From Conidiobolus incongruus B7586 (Eukaryota; Entomophthoromycota; Entomophthoromycetes; Entomophthorales; Conidiobolaceae): a stretch of DNA of 16,801 nt. The first letter of the stretch is position 1. The number at the start of each line of letters is the position of its first letter. The DNA is taken from assembly GCA_000697335.1 (NCBI GenBank), contig JNEM01012899.1, positions 1 to 16,801 of the forward strand, given 5' to 3'. Positions 7,701-16,018 of the stretch are shown one piece after another. The notes under the pieces were generated by a model. That model was not told the origin of the DNA. It searched no databases and worked only from the letters and a program-made list of their open reading frames with translations. The position numbers and the translations under genes are program-made.

Positions 7701-9190
7701 ACATTCCCACCCTGACTGAGAATAAGATCACCGATACCAAAGTCATGTGGCAAGTTTTAGAAAATTTGAAGCCGGAAACGAGAGACCTGACACTCAGTTT
7801 CCTCATCGAATACTTCCACAAATACTTTTCAAAGTCAGGCGGTGGCATCCACAGTAAACTGAGTCCAATTATATCTCAAATTTTGAATGTTGTGATTAAA
7901 GATGACTTCAAATACAATAGCGATCGGGATAGATTAAAGCGGCTGTTCGACCAGTTGGATACAACTTCGCTAACATTACAACCAGAACACTTTCAAATAC
8001 CGGTATTCAGCGGCAGCAACTATTACGTGGATTTGAACGTTTTGCTGACGAATTTGCCACGATTTCCAACAAGGTTGGTCTATATCGGAGTGGTAAGCGA
8101 CTTTTTGGCCAAATACTACGGCAACAAGGATGGTACGTTCCCCAACGTGATATCGCCGTGGATTTCGCGCGTGATGGATTTAGTTATGAGGGATGATTTG
8201 GATCCTATTAATCCCAGGACCCTGGAGGAGTTGAAGACTTTGCTGAGTAATTTGAGAGAGTATCACCAATCTATATTGGAGAATAATACGAAACCATCGT
8301 CAACATCAACTAACAAGCCCATACCGAATCTATCCGGAAAAGTGAATGACGATATCGATATTGTGGTGAATTTCAGTAAACAGATCACCAAAGAAGGAAG
8401 ACCAGACTTGATCGAACTCATTACTAAAATGACAAAATTGCACTTCCAGGACTCTGACGGTGCAGGATTCAACGATGCAGTTTATAAATTGATTACTGAG
8501 CTGGTAAATTTTGTCAACGGAAGTCAATTCGATCCCAAATCTCAGAGCACTCAAAATATCATTAAAAATAAGTTGACTCAGATTCGCGATAGCTTTAACA
8601 GTGTGGGCCAGTTGAATCACGAGGGACCTCCTCCAGCTCCCAAGTTGACGGGTAATGAAATGATCGATATTGAATCATTCTTGAGTTGGGTGCAACTTCT
8701 GAGTGAGAATCATCGCAAGGAAGCGATTACACCCCTAATGGATCTGATTTATAAGTACTACTCCAAGAATGGATCATTACCACAATATGTCCCTAGCTAT
8801 GTAGACAGATTAGTTTCCGTGTTCTACAGCACGAACGGCAAGATCAGCGACTCTGGCAGCATCTCAACCCTACGAAGAATCTTCATCGAACTTTCCAATC
8901 TCTCTAGCGTTATGGATCCTGACAAATCCAAATCCCCGCCAAAGCCCAAACCCTCGACTGGAAGCGGAGGCCTGGCATTTGACTGGGAATTTACAGGACC
9001 ACAAAAGCCACCGGTGCAATTGGGACCAGAACAAACTTTCACACTTCAGTGGCCCCCGTCCACTAATAATCACCCACCAGTCACCCATATTGATGACAAT
9101 GGAGAGTTTGACGAGCTGCGGTATCCCGTTACGAATGCAAAAACTTTGGAGGAGATGTTGAAGAATCCATACGGACTTAAATTCGTATAA
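4721..9190 (+). CDS. Giant secreted repeat protein, unknown function
   Basis: I do not recognise this 1,489-residue protein. Order: signal peptide at about 1-22 (short positive start, hydrophobic core LPLILLLGI, likely cut after AYG); polar linker 23-88; Tyr-Pro-Gln-rich segment 91-150; Ser/Gln/Gly linker 151-190; twelve divergent repeats at about 197-1398; Pro/Lys linker at about 1400-1414; acidic Pro-rich tail to 1489. No transmembrane helix or GPI-type C-terminus follows the signal, so it is probably secreted or held in the cell wall. The repeats look all-helical, with alternating hydrophobic residues around a central loop. I found only four cysteines (227, 233, 323, 783). N-glycosylation sequons include Asn595, 1188, 1217, 1266, 1350 and 1393. 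The gene is one exon, about 45% GC by eye against AT-rich flanks, with clear coding character throughout. Adhesive, matrix or spore-coat roles are guesses from secretion and repeats only. Confidence 0.9.
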   Translation: MKISQYGTLPLILLLGINPAYGLFNPFKSLFDNSYSSSSKEGTTPISASNPNALIMQNAPQNYVHNEQTTDSSHEPSNKQEDRSLLYNSAYPQQQLKYPTQQPYSQPPHLYPQQQQTYPGQQQPYPLQQQPYPQQQTYPGQQPATYPPQPVRSGGPQVINNPVRSGSNSQSQSQSSSSSSLQSSGGGSKVVPGAKMPSWATALKDIIKKNPQNAGNILGNAMKGKFCSGGSSCPEILQPYIETANKFVTSAQFDPQNAYSWDHLAMYLNTLDGLQSIIHMIKDKLPISEVVSNIANIRENLIKWPMYTGDLKQKFVALVASTCLSSIPDPTHPQYYMVKQQAESILYTLFSSGFDLKLLADRNSLIEKFNTFEPMVKELEYIGTHAPTTGYQPPILTNNPKTDRLSFLTALQNTNNPINVPAVLDFANKYLMKYFGNIDGTYPRNIEVMVNQLITTISEPNFDFRNPDTQRAVESLLSQLDNMKRLGTDGSPAIPPPEFTNNLDMDQDRIVDWFFNLNPYAQKQDGATTLIQFMTKYYGNSDGSFSKQFQPITSKILGMIAGPKIRRELLVQYLNQLKKAKDGTLVTTNPVISGNYTADWRKLIDLMQSKTSANKQQVMNYLHQWLMQYYTNDDLQYEPNVYPLVEKILDMANDDRYNFQDSTTSQNFINMIYRLQQYKKPNVPSDINIPPLTGNLDEDRKNIVNIIPLIQRNNKQLIVNHIVKYFAKYYSNSDGTFQPDINSMTTQFVTMINSPQFAAKDPNTKQQLIDLLMKIDKKYNEFCPNSQSNGASFLPPKLTGDLVKDRDSVLQVLHLMNAKNREATVNWIVDFFKKYYHNAHNEIDKVYNPFITDFMALVANPTFSMPNPGTEDKLIDILNKLEHVRQRQSTGLKELDQNPEYLEIVATLESSQHLNQNNYVDKIRQVVKLRYAGNDGNYPPALQQLIQQLLSSFDQSNFNINDAKTRKWVADTLHNLDNQYKALKMSEINPSSMYIPTLTENKITDTKVMWQVLENLKPETRDLTLSFLIEYFHKYFSKSGGGIHSKLSPIISQILNVVIKDDFKYNSDRDRLKRLFDQLDTTSLTLQPEHFQIPVFSGSNYYVDLNVLLTNLPRFPTRLVYIGVVSDFLAKYYGNKDGTFPNVISPWISRVMDLVMRDDLDPINPRTLEELKTLLSNLREYHQSILENNTKPSSTSTNKPIPNLSGKVNDDIDIVVNFSKQITKEGRPDLIELITKMTKLHFQDSDGAGFNDAVYKLITELVNFVNGSQFDPKSQSTQNIIKNKLTQIRDSFNSVGQLNHEGPPPAPKLTGNEMIDIESFLSWVQLLSENHRKEAITPLMDLIYKYYSKNGSLPQYVPSYVDRLVSVFYSTNGKISDSGSISTLRRIFIELSNLSSVMDPDKSKSPPKPKPSTGSGGLAFDWEFTGPQKPPVQLGPEQTFTLQWPPSTNNHPPVTHIDDNGEFDELRYPVTNAKTLEEMLKNPYGLKFV
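4991..5170 (+). repeat. Tyr-Pro-Gln-rich low-complexity segment of the giant protein
   Basis: Residues 91-150 consist of short imperfect repeats built on Y-P-x-Q-Q-Q (YPQQQ, PYPLQQQ, TYPGQQ). At DNA level these are runs of CAG/CAA, TAT and CCN codons. The composition resembles prolamin-like or other P/Q-rich extensible domains, with no sign of common descent. Codons are mixed, so this is a maintained protein repeat more than a recent DNA expansion. Likely an unstructured spacer or adhesive region. Confidence 0.85.
5225..5244 (+). repeat. TCGCAG hexanucleotide tandem repeat
   Basis: About 3.3 exact copies of TCGCAG encode alternating Ser-Gln. A Ser run in AGT/AGC/TCA codons follows, all within the residue 165-187 linker. 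Being nearly identical at DNA level, this short tract could expand or contract in frame. Confidence 0.8.
5309..8914 (+). repeat. Twelve divergent protein repeats of about 85-100 residues
   Basis: Units by residue: 1, 197-280; 2, 285-380; 3, 392-486; 4, 496-581; 5, 590-680; 6, 689-781; 7, 795-886; 8, 893-983; 9, 995-1086; 10, 1093-1182; 11, 1201-1294; 12, 1306-1398. A full unit opens with P-x-L-T-G-N and D-R, then a helix ending in K-Y-Y, a central loop like G-N-S-D-G-T-F, a helix with I-x-x-x-L-x-M-I, then P-x-F and P-x-T, and a last helix L-x-x-L-L-x-x-L-D. The loop recurs at residues 436, 539, 631, 731, 837, 933, 1037, 1134, 1243 and 1348, 92-109 residues apart. Units 1 and 2 lack this loop but match the flanking helices. 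The units are so diverged at DNA level that duplication is old. Boundaries are by eye. Confidence 0.85.
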
Positions 9191-9199
9191 AATACTTCA

Positions 9200-9205
9200 A
9201 ATAAA
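9200..9205 (+). terminator. Polyadenylation signal of the giant gene
   Basis: AATAAA starts 9 bases after the TAA stop. Further AATAAA-like copies follow at about 9278-9285 and may be the ones used. Confidence 0.35.
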
Positions 9206-10502
9206 TTATTATACTTAATTTTCCAAAATAATACTTTCAAATTTTAATATAAATGTACATCCAAACAATATTTCTAATAAATAAAAATTATAAAATATCA
9301 AAAAATTTTGATCATTAATAATATCTTTATCAATTCAAAATATAAAAATTTCAAATTCAATTTAAAAAAATAATATTTTCATCAAAATTGATAAAACATA
9401 ATACAAATTAAATGATATAACTTCTTTCTATAAGATTTTATTTTATTGATTATCAGCTACTAAGAATTCATTTTAATATATTATATAAAGAGATTAATAT
9501 ATTTCAATTACCTATAATTAATATCGATTTATCAGCATCATTTTGCAGACATCTATGTTTAATTCATTCAATTTCAAACTAAAGTTTCAAATTTATAAAA
9601 AGAATTTTTTGGTAATAATATATAGATTATAATAAATATTAGTTAACACTAAATATTGATATATTTGGATGTTTAAAATTTAGCGATTCAATGATTTGTA
9701 AAAACTTAAGTACATATTTCATAACTGTATGTATTATATGGATGTTATTTAGAGTATTTTGGTCCAATTAATTAGACAATATAATGTACATAGTCTTTTA
9801 TAATTGTTACCTATAGTTTAAAAATGTTTAAATATTTATCTATAATCAATGAAGCATCTTTATTTTTATTAGTTTTGTACTTTGAATAATTTACTCTAAA
9901 ACTGAATTTACTATGAAATAAAACACTTAATTATCTATTGTCAATCATTTAATTGTTTATATTGTTTAATACTATTTTATAATAACGAACCCATATTTTG
10001 TCAAAAAAATTATTGAATTAATCAAATTCAGCTATATTATATTTGTCATTTATACAGAATATTCAGATATTTGAAATTAACATTTTGATATTTCAAAGTT
10101 TAAGCTTAATCAACAATACTGTTAATTTATTTGAATTCAATTTTAAACTAAACTATGTAATTTTTTATAATGTAGACATAGTATATCTAATGGCCAAAGT
10201 ACGAGGATTCTTATATAATAATTGAAACATGAGAACATCAAAATGTTTTACTATAATATTTTGTAATATATATTTGAATTGATTTCATATCCTCATACAA
10301 TTATCATTATTAATAGTGAATGTTTTTTATATTAATTTTTTCCTATATTTGATAGTTGTTTTAGAGCTCCCAAAATTCTCTAGATTTTCCTCCTAATTGA
10401 AAAAATAACTTTGATTTTCAAATTACATATTTGCTATATCATCTAAAATATACTACCTTTGTGGATCTTTTAACTTATGAACTCTATTTATCAACTATAC
10501 CA

Positions 10503-10523
10503 TTATTACTATTATTATTATTA
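10503..10523. repeat. (ATT)n trinucleotide microsatellite
   Basis: About six ATT/TTA units, with one interruption (ACT) near the start. It lies just upstream of the decayed repeat copy and has no evident function. Confidence 0.7.
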
Positions 10524-10579
10524 ATGTTAGGATATCCTTGTCAACAATGATATTCAACTATCTAGAATGTTTTAAATAG

Positions 10580-10901
10580 TTGGAGATCAATGTACCACTG
10601 AATAAAGCGGAGAAACAATTTCACGTTATAATACTCAAATCTCTTGCATTCCTTATCTCATTTTCAGTTTGTATTAAGGCAAGATATATTGCTGAACGTA
10701 TAAGTTTATTACATGGAGCCTTAGAACTTGTGCTATGGAATATATTGCTACTTTATTACAGACAATGACGGTAGTAGTAGAATGTACTAGATTATTTTAT
10801 CTAAACATTATAATCAGGAAAACTCCTTTGGAGATTTGAATCAAATTATGAAAAAAATATTAATGAGTGATATTTTGTATTGTAAATATCTATTAGGCTA
10901 A
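10580..10901 (+). pseudogene. Decayed fragment related to the repeat units of the giant protein
   Basis: The first frame (from TTG 10580) reads E-I-N-V-P near its start, recalling the D-I-N-I-P-P unit opening, and ends in L-L-Y-Y-R-Q then a TGA at 10766-10768. In the next frame, 10761-10772 encodes D-N-D-G, matching the central Y-Y-x-N-x-D-G loop. A TAG at 10788-10790 interrupts this frame. Downstream it reads L-S-K-H-Y-N-Q-E-N-S-F-G-D-L-N-Q-I-M, which fits the unit pattern K-Y-Y-x-N-x-x-G-x-F then hydrophobic positions at N-x-I/M, and ends at TAA 10899-10901. There is no usable ATG, the frame is broken at least twice, and composition has drifted toward the spacer. I infer a dead partial copy of a host paralogue. 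The alignment is by eye and could be chance. Confidence 0.4.
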
Positions 10902-11542
10902 ATAAATAATAGTATTAATTAATATAGTGTTCTTGTTATTAAGAATTCTATCCTGGCTTCAGATTAACCATTCTAATGATTAAAACTTTTTCTAAATTTT
11001 TACATTAATAATAAGAATATTATTCAGATATAAATTGCTGGATGAAGCTGAGGGTAGGTAGTCATATATTAGTTGAATTATTAATTATTTTCACAGATAG
11101 ATTGAAACTTAAAAACCTTTGATGAAAAGAATTTATTGAATAATGAGTATTTCAGGGTTTACTAATCTGAGCTCCTTTTGCATTATGAAACTCTTTTAAG
11201 TAGTAATTAATGGCTGAATAACAGAGTGCTAACTCTTTTAGTTAGGTTCACAGGAGAAAAACTTCATCACTTTCAGTATTGCTTTGTTGGTATTGATGTC
11301 ATGGTCAGATTTTAAAACCCCGTAGATTTAAAAATATCAAAATCACTTTTCATTACCTTTTGAATTGTAAAATCAGTGATAATTTGATATTCAAATAAAA
11401 TTAATATATTAATCAATAATTAATATTGGTGAATTATCATACTATGTAATCTGCTCTTTTTTATTCTCTTGAAATTTATAAGTTTTAAAAATAAATGACT
11501 TTTGGATTATACTATATTATTAATATTAAAAATATTGTGAGA

Positions 11543-11684
11543 TTCTACTTACACTGTAAAAAACGATTAACCAAATCCTTAAGAAAAAGAATTTTTAAAT
11601 GATTAATTTGCTTTTTCTGCAGAAATTAATCTTATCACAAATTGATGTAGGCAATCAAATCTGCAAAAGTTGCAAAAAGGTAAT
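11543..11684 (+). pseudogene. Possible remnant of a Cys-pair (zinc-binding-like) coding region
   Basis: One frame reads H-C-K-K-R-L-T-K-S-L-R-K-R-I-F-K, a stop, then L-I-C-F-F-C-R-N. An overlapping frame reads S-Q-I-D-V-G-N-Q-I-C-K-S-C-K-K. Two C-x-x-C pairs about 20 residues apart suggest a small zinc-binding module. TTGCTTTTTCTGCAG (to about 11622) looks like a 3' splice acceptor, and GTAATG after the second C-x-x-C looks like a donor, so part of this could instead be an exon. I recognise no family and find no continuing exons either side. A decayed fragment is the simpler reading, and chance remains possible. Confidence 0.2.
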
Positions 11685-12467
11685 GAATATTCAACTTTAA
11701 TTATATATTAAATATCATACTAAGCATATAACAATAAAATATATACATCTATAATTAAAATTGAAAACTATTAACAATGTAGTATATAAATTGGATTTTA
11801 TTTATTTCAATATTTTTAATATTTGAGGTTATTTCCTAATGCACCTATCATCCATGAATGGAGGTAATATTAATTATCTCTAAATAATACTTGACATTAT
11901 TATACTTTGATTAAACCAAATGATTTTTAATTTTTCAAATTGATATATTCAAAATAATCTAAATAAATTAAAAAATATCTTCGAATATCATTTTTACTAT
12001 TAAAAACAATTTCCTATAAATGCTTTTACCTCTGCCACTTACATTACATGTTTCTGAAATATCAATAAATGTTAAATATATTGGCATTAGAATTTAGTGA
12101 AAGATGATAGTTAATTAAGGAAATAGATTAGAAAAAAGCTGAATTATGAAAAGATTCACATAAAATGAATTGTAGATTATTTTGAAATACTAAAAATAAT
12201 TTTATAATACAGCACCAAAAGATAATTGTATAATATTTAATTTAATCAAATATATTGTATAACAAATTAACAATATATTTCATATTTCATAAAAAAAACT
12301 TAAATTGTATGATTTAATTTTGACCGCGGCTTTGCAATGTAATTACCACTAATGAGAGTGTTTTAATTAAAATAACTATTGATTATATAATATATAATAA
12401 AATTTTTGAATTTGAAGAAGTTTAATAAAGTGAAAAAAAACAGATGAATTAGGTAATAGTGATGAAG

Positions 12468-12472
12468 AAAAA
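12468..12472 (-). terminator. RNA polymerase III terminator of the tRNA-Thr gene
   Basis: On the minus strand the first T5 run after the tRNA lies 21 nt past its 3' end. A T8 run (12433-12440 on the plus strand as A8) could serve as backup. Confidence 0.55.
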
Positions 12473-12493
12473 CTCATAAACCAAATAGTCTAA

Positions 12494-12566
12494 TGCCTTC
12501 TACCATAATCGAACTGGTGACCTTCCGCTTACTAGGCGGACGCTCTGCCAAATGAGCCAAGAAGGC
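12494..12566 (-). tRNA. tRNA-Thr, anticodon AGT
   Basis: The 73-nt minus-strand sequence folds as a cloverleaf: acceptor GCCTTCT/AGAAGGC with all seven pairs, D stem GCTC/GAGC, anticodon stem TCCGC/GCGGA around loop CTAGTAA, T arm ACCAG-TTCGATT-ATGGT, and discriminator A73. T33, G18G19, A14, A21 and T54T55C56 are present. The anticodon AGT (inosine at the wobble base) reads ACU/ACC/ACA as Thr. There is no intron, and CCA is not encoded, as expected in eukaryotes. Two near-invariant bases are changed: position 61 is A in place of C, leaving a G53-A61 mismatch and altering the last base of the B box, and position 15 is T where a purine is expected. It may be a weak gene or an early pseudogene. 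Confidence 0.88.
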
Positions 12567-14433
12567 ATAATGTTTTATCACAAAAGTTATATTTATTGCT
12601 TTAATTAAATTGATATTAATTAATTTGTATTTATTCAATATATCTTAAATCCCTAAAATACTTTCATTTTTCTTTTGAAATCTTTTTTCCATTTTTGCTA
12701 CTAAAATACATTTTTTTGTTATTAATTTCTTTTAAGTATTAATTTTTTAGCATTGAAATAATTCATTTAATTTCTCAGTTCTATATATACTAATTTTATT
12801 ACTTATTAACTATTATTTTCAAACGATAATTATTAAAATTTCCCAAATTCAAATTCCTTCTATAACTATTTGAATTTTACTAAAAATAAAGATCTTCAGA
12901 ATTTGAGTAGATTAATGATATAACAATATTAAAAGAATATTTTTGATATGGGTTTAATTTTCAAATTTCAGAGCATTTAAATGAGAATAAGTTTATGCTT
13001 CTCTATTAAATTAATATAAGAAGAAATTGATAGCAAAATTGAAAAAAAATTCAATATTTCATTTCAGATTAATTATAAATAAAATTATTTAAATATATAT
13101 TTATACTAGATTAGTTAAATTAAGAATAAAAGGATTTCAACTTGGGAGTCTTTGAAATTTAAAATTTTTAATTAATTTAAAATTCATATATATTGTAAAA
13201 TTGATCATTATTGATTCCTATTAATTATCTAATATAAATTTGAAAAATTTTTCAATTATAATAATTTAATTAGCTCATTTATATTAATTTTATTTTAATT
13301 CATATTTGACAGAAATCCATTATTTTTCATATTGTTTTATCCGATCAACCTTTTTGTTATAAGCAAAGAAACAAGTTTATTGCCAACTTTTATTTTCATT
13401 TTAAAAATTTTATATAATTTTTGAAATATTAGCTTGTTAACTTAAAGCAATAAATAATTAAATATATTACTAATAATTTTATAATTTATTAATTAGTACT
13501 TTTTAATATTGATCTATTATTCAAATAATTAAATGAAAAAAATTCAAATCCTATATCTAGCAGAACTAGCTGTATTGCAATTACTATTGAATTATATTGA
13601 TTTATATCTTAACTATTGATATAATATATTGATTCTTTTAATGATTTTTATATTTATGTTTTATTAAAAATTGTAAACAATGAATATAAATTATAAATAT
13701 TTGAAATGAAAATTTGTTTCAATTTAATAAGGATATAATATTCATTAAAATTATACAGTTTTTTAATACTCATCCTAAAATATTCTAAATTTTAATGTAT
13801 ATCCCTTAAATCCCTATATTATGTATAAAATTATATTCTCGTGAATATAAGTTGATAAACTTATAAATTAATAAAATTATTCAATTGACAAAACATTTTC
13901 AACTAGATAAACTAACCAAAACTCGCTTGAATATTTAATAAACAGAATAGATTAAACAGTACTATTTTGATGATTTAGAAATTGTTGGTATATTATTATA
14001 AAACCATTTCATACTTGAATATAACATTATCAACTGACAATTTATTTATCTCACATTTTTTCCATATCCTCATAATTTCCAATTACCATGGTTTAACCGT
14101 TATATACCTTTTTGGATACAATTAGTTCCACTTTCAATTTTCTAGATTTCGGTCAATTGAGATTATATACAATGAAGTGATTGGTTTATTGGGACAATTT
14201 CACCTTATTTAGAAATTTTTCGAAGTAATTTAAATTTTACGTTATATTAGTTGAGAGTATAAATAATGACAAAGTAACTTGTATTCATATTCAATATAAT
14301 ATAATACAATATATAATATTGATCCAACTTATATTTTAAAGTGAATACAATTTTATATATTCAATTAATTTTTTATTATTAATTCAATTTTTTAAAATTT
14401 TTTTTATATTATTTATAATAAAGATATTATAAA
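12567..14433. other. AT-rich spacer upstream of ERG9
   Basis: No gene is seen in these 1.9 kb. From about 14060 the composition becomes less AT-rich, consistent with promoter DNA of ERG9. Candidate elements there are listed separately. Confidence 0.7.
14180..14265 (+). promoter_or_regulatory. ERG9 promoter: two inverted CCAAT boxes and a TATA-like box
   Basis: ATTGG (inverted CCAAT) occurs at 14180-14184 and 14188-14192. A TATAAATA element follows at 14258-14265, 169 bp before the ATG. Paired CCAAT boxes upstream of a TATA box are a common eukaryotic arrangement bound by HAP/NF-Y and TBP. In this AT-rich DNA the TATA match alone carries little weight. I see no clear sterol response element. 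Confidence 0.35.
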
Positions 14434-16018
14434 ATGAGTTTAAAAGCATTTCAAGAATCTTTATTTTATCCAGAGGAAATCAGTGCTCTTTTCCAATTTC
14501 AATTCAGTTCCAATAATAAAAAGCAATCACTCAAGGATATTAAGTGCGACACTGAGAGAAAGTGCTTTGAGTACCTCTTTCTCACTAGTCGCTCATTCGC
14601 TGCTGTGATTCACGAGCTTGATGCAGAATTGAGATTACCAATTTGTCTCTTTTACCTCGTACTCAGAGGTCTTGACACTATTGAGGATGATATGACTATT
14701 CCAGTCGATAGAAAAGTCCAACTCTTGACCACTTTCCACGAATTGATCTACCAACCAGGATGGACTTTCCACGAAAGTAAACTCCAATATCTATATATAT
14801 TTTCATATACCCAAATACTAAATGTTTCTAGATGGCAAGCAAGAGAAAGACCGTATTTTATTACAAGATTTTGGGGTTGTTATTGCCGAATTTTTAAAGC
14901 TCAAGGTCCAATACCAAGAAGTGATTGCTGATATCACCAAGAAGATGGGTCATGGTATGGCTGAATTCCTCAATAAAGAAGTCGACACTTTGGAAGATTG
15001 GGATCTCTACTGCCACTACGTCGCTGGTCTCGTCGGCCACGGTTTGACCAGATTGATGGGATTGTCAGGATTAGAAGGTAATCTCCAAATTACTTGATTC
15101 AGTCGATTTAATTACTAAATATGTTTTAGATCCTTCTTTAGCTGAAAATCTCGAATTGTAAATTATATCAATTCATTCTAATAATTGATCTAACATTTGG
15201 TTTAGAGCTAACTCTATGGGTTTATTCCTCCAAAAAGTAAATATTATAAGAGATTATCATGAAGATCTCCTAGAGGGCAGAATTTTCTGGCCTAAAGCTA
15301 TCTGGGGCAAATATGTTGATAAAATCGAAGACCTCAGACTTCCTGAAAACAAAGAAAAGGTATATTTGCATCAATTAATTTATTAAATCATAATGAATAA
15401 TCTAGTCTCATCAATCTAGGCCATGCTTTGCTTAGATGATTTATGCCTCAATGTCTTAAACCACGCTCCCGATTGTCTCAAGTACATGAGTCTCCTCCGT
15501 AACAACAGCTGCTTTAACTTCTGTGCCATTCCTCAGGTTATGGCCATTTCCACCATCGCTTTAGTATGCAACAACTACAATATCTTCCACGAGAATGTTA
15601 AAATCCGCAAAGGATTAGCTGTCAAGGTAAGCTCCAACATTCCAATTAGTAGCGTTACACAAATGATTCATATATTCTTTTAGTTAATTTTAGAATCTAC
15701 AGATATGATCACTGTCCAAAGGATTTTTAATGAATTCTCTCACGATATCGTCCAAAAAGTAGATCCTAAAAATCCTAGATTTTTGGACTACTCTACATGG
15801 TATGGCAAGGTAATCAAATCTATCAATATATCATCATAAGTGCATTCTTTAACTTGATATAACCATTATAGTTATCCAAAAACATTCGCAACAATAAGTA
15901 TGCTTCACCCCTTCAAGCCAAACCCACCGCTACCAGTTTATCATTACCTTCCAACGCTATCTTTCCCATTCTCCTTGGTATTATTTCCTACTTCGTATTT
16001 AAAATGATCTTTGCATAA
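14434..16018 (+). CDS. ERG9: Squalene synthase (farnesyl-diphosphate farnesyltransferase), seven exons
   Basis: It joins two farnesyl diphosphates through presqualene diphosphate and reduces the product with NADPH to squalene, the first committed step to sterols, at the ER membrane. Exons: 14434-14776, 14832-15077, 15130-15157, 15206-15359, 15420-15626, 15684-15809, 15872-16018. They give 416 residues (human 417, yeast 444). Motifs in order: TSRSFAAVI 51-59; first Asp-rich motif DTIEDD 81-86; [16 protein letters not shown] 174-189; [18 protein letters not shown] 214-231 with second Asp-rich motif 222-226; FCAIPQVMA 291-299; KIRKG 318-322; C-terminal hydrophobic anchor at about 397-416. Each junction was chosen because it restores family sequence in frame with GT/AG ends. 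All key residues are present and the gene looks functional. Only exon 3 is unusual in size. Confidence 0.95.
14777..15871 (+). other. Six short spliceosomal introns of ERG9
   Basis: Introns: 14777-14831 (55 nt, phase 1), 15078-15129 (52, phase 1), 15158-15205 (48, phase 2), 15360-15419 (60, phase 0), 15627-15683 (57, phase 0), 15810-15871 (62, phase 0). Donors are GTAAAC, GTAATC, GTAAAT, GTATAT, GTAAGC and GTAATC. Acceptors are CTAG, TTAG, TTAG, CTAG, TTAG and ATAG. Introns 1 and 2 carry TACTAAA/TACTAAT 10-12 bases before the acceptor, and intron 3 has CTAAC. Retaining any one of them leads to a premature stop. Confidence 0.9.
15130..15157 (+). other. 28-nt microexon (exon 3) of ERG9
   Basis: It encodes the rest of Asp197, then P-S-L-A-E-N-L-E and two bases of Leu206, between introns of 52 and 48 nt. 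It bridges the segment just before [10 protein letters not shown]. Skipping it (28 nt) would shift the frame, so it must be included for a functional enzyme. Confidence 0.88.

Larger units (their letters stand above)
9191..10579. other. AT-rich spacer downstream of the giant gene
   Basis: No gene is supported. A 60-codon frame at 10043-10225 starts with TTG and has no recognisable motif. Some stretches near 10360-10400 and 10540-10580 are less AT-rich and may belong to the decayed repeat copy that follows, but I cannot extend that match reliably. A short (ATT)n tract lies at 10503-10523. Confidence 0.6.
10902..12493. other. AT-rich spacer before the tRNA gene, with weak coding-like patches
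   Basis: No intact gene is seen. Two patches have richer composition: about 11030-11330, where no frame is convincing, and about 11543-11684, described separately. A small GC island at 12324-12332 (GACCGCGGC) has no feature I can assign. Confidence 0.6.

Noticed and set aside
10043-10225. 60-codon plus-strand frame
   Set aside because: It begins with TTG, has spacer-like composition and no recognisable motif; length is within chance expectation.
11150-11320. Weak minus-strand resemblance to the RNase H part of a Ty3/gypsy-type pol
   Set aside because: The likeness is short and weak, with no other pol domain or terminal repeat nearby. If real it is a very old, heavily broken fossil, but chance is as likely.
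12456-12510. GTGATGA resembling a snoRNA box C near the tRNA
   Set aside because: No matching box D (CTGA) or terminal stem at suitable spacing.
14822-15097. Separate small protein starting at ATG 14822 or 15423
   Set aside because: These ATGs are an intronic one and an internal methionine. Both frames are exons of ERG9 that join family motifs once introns are removed.
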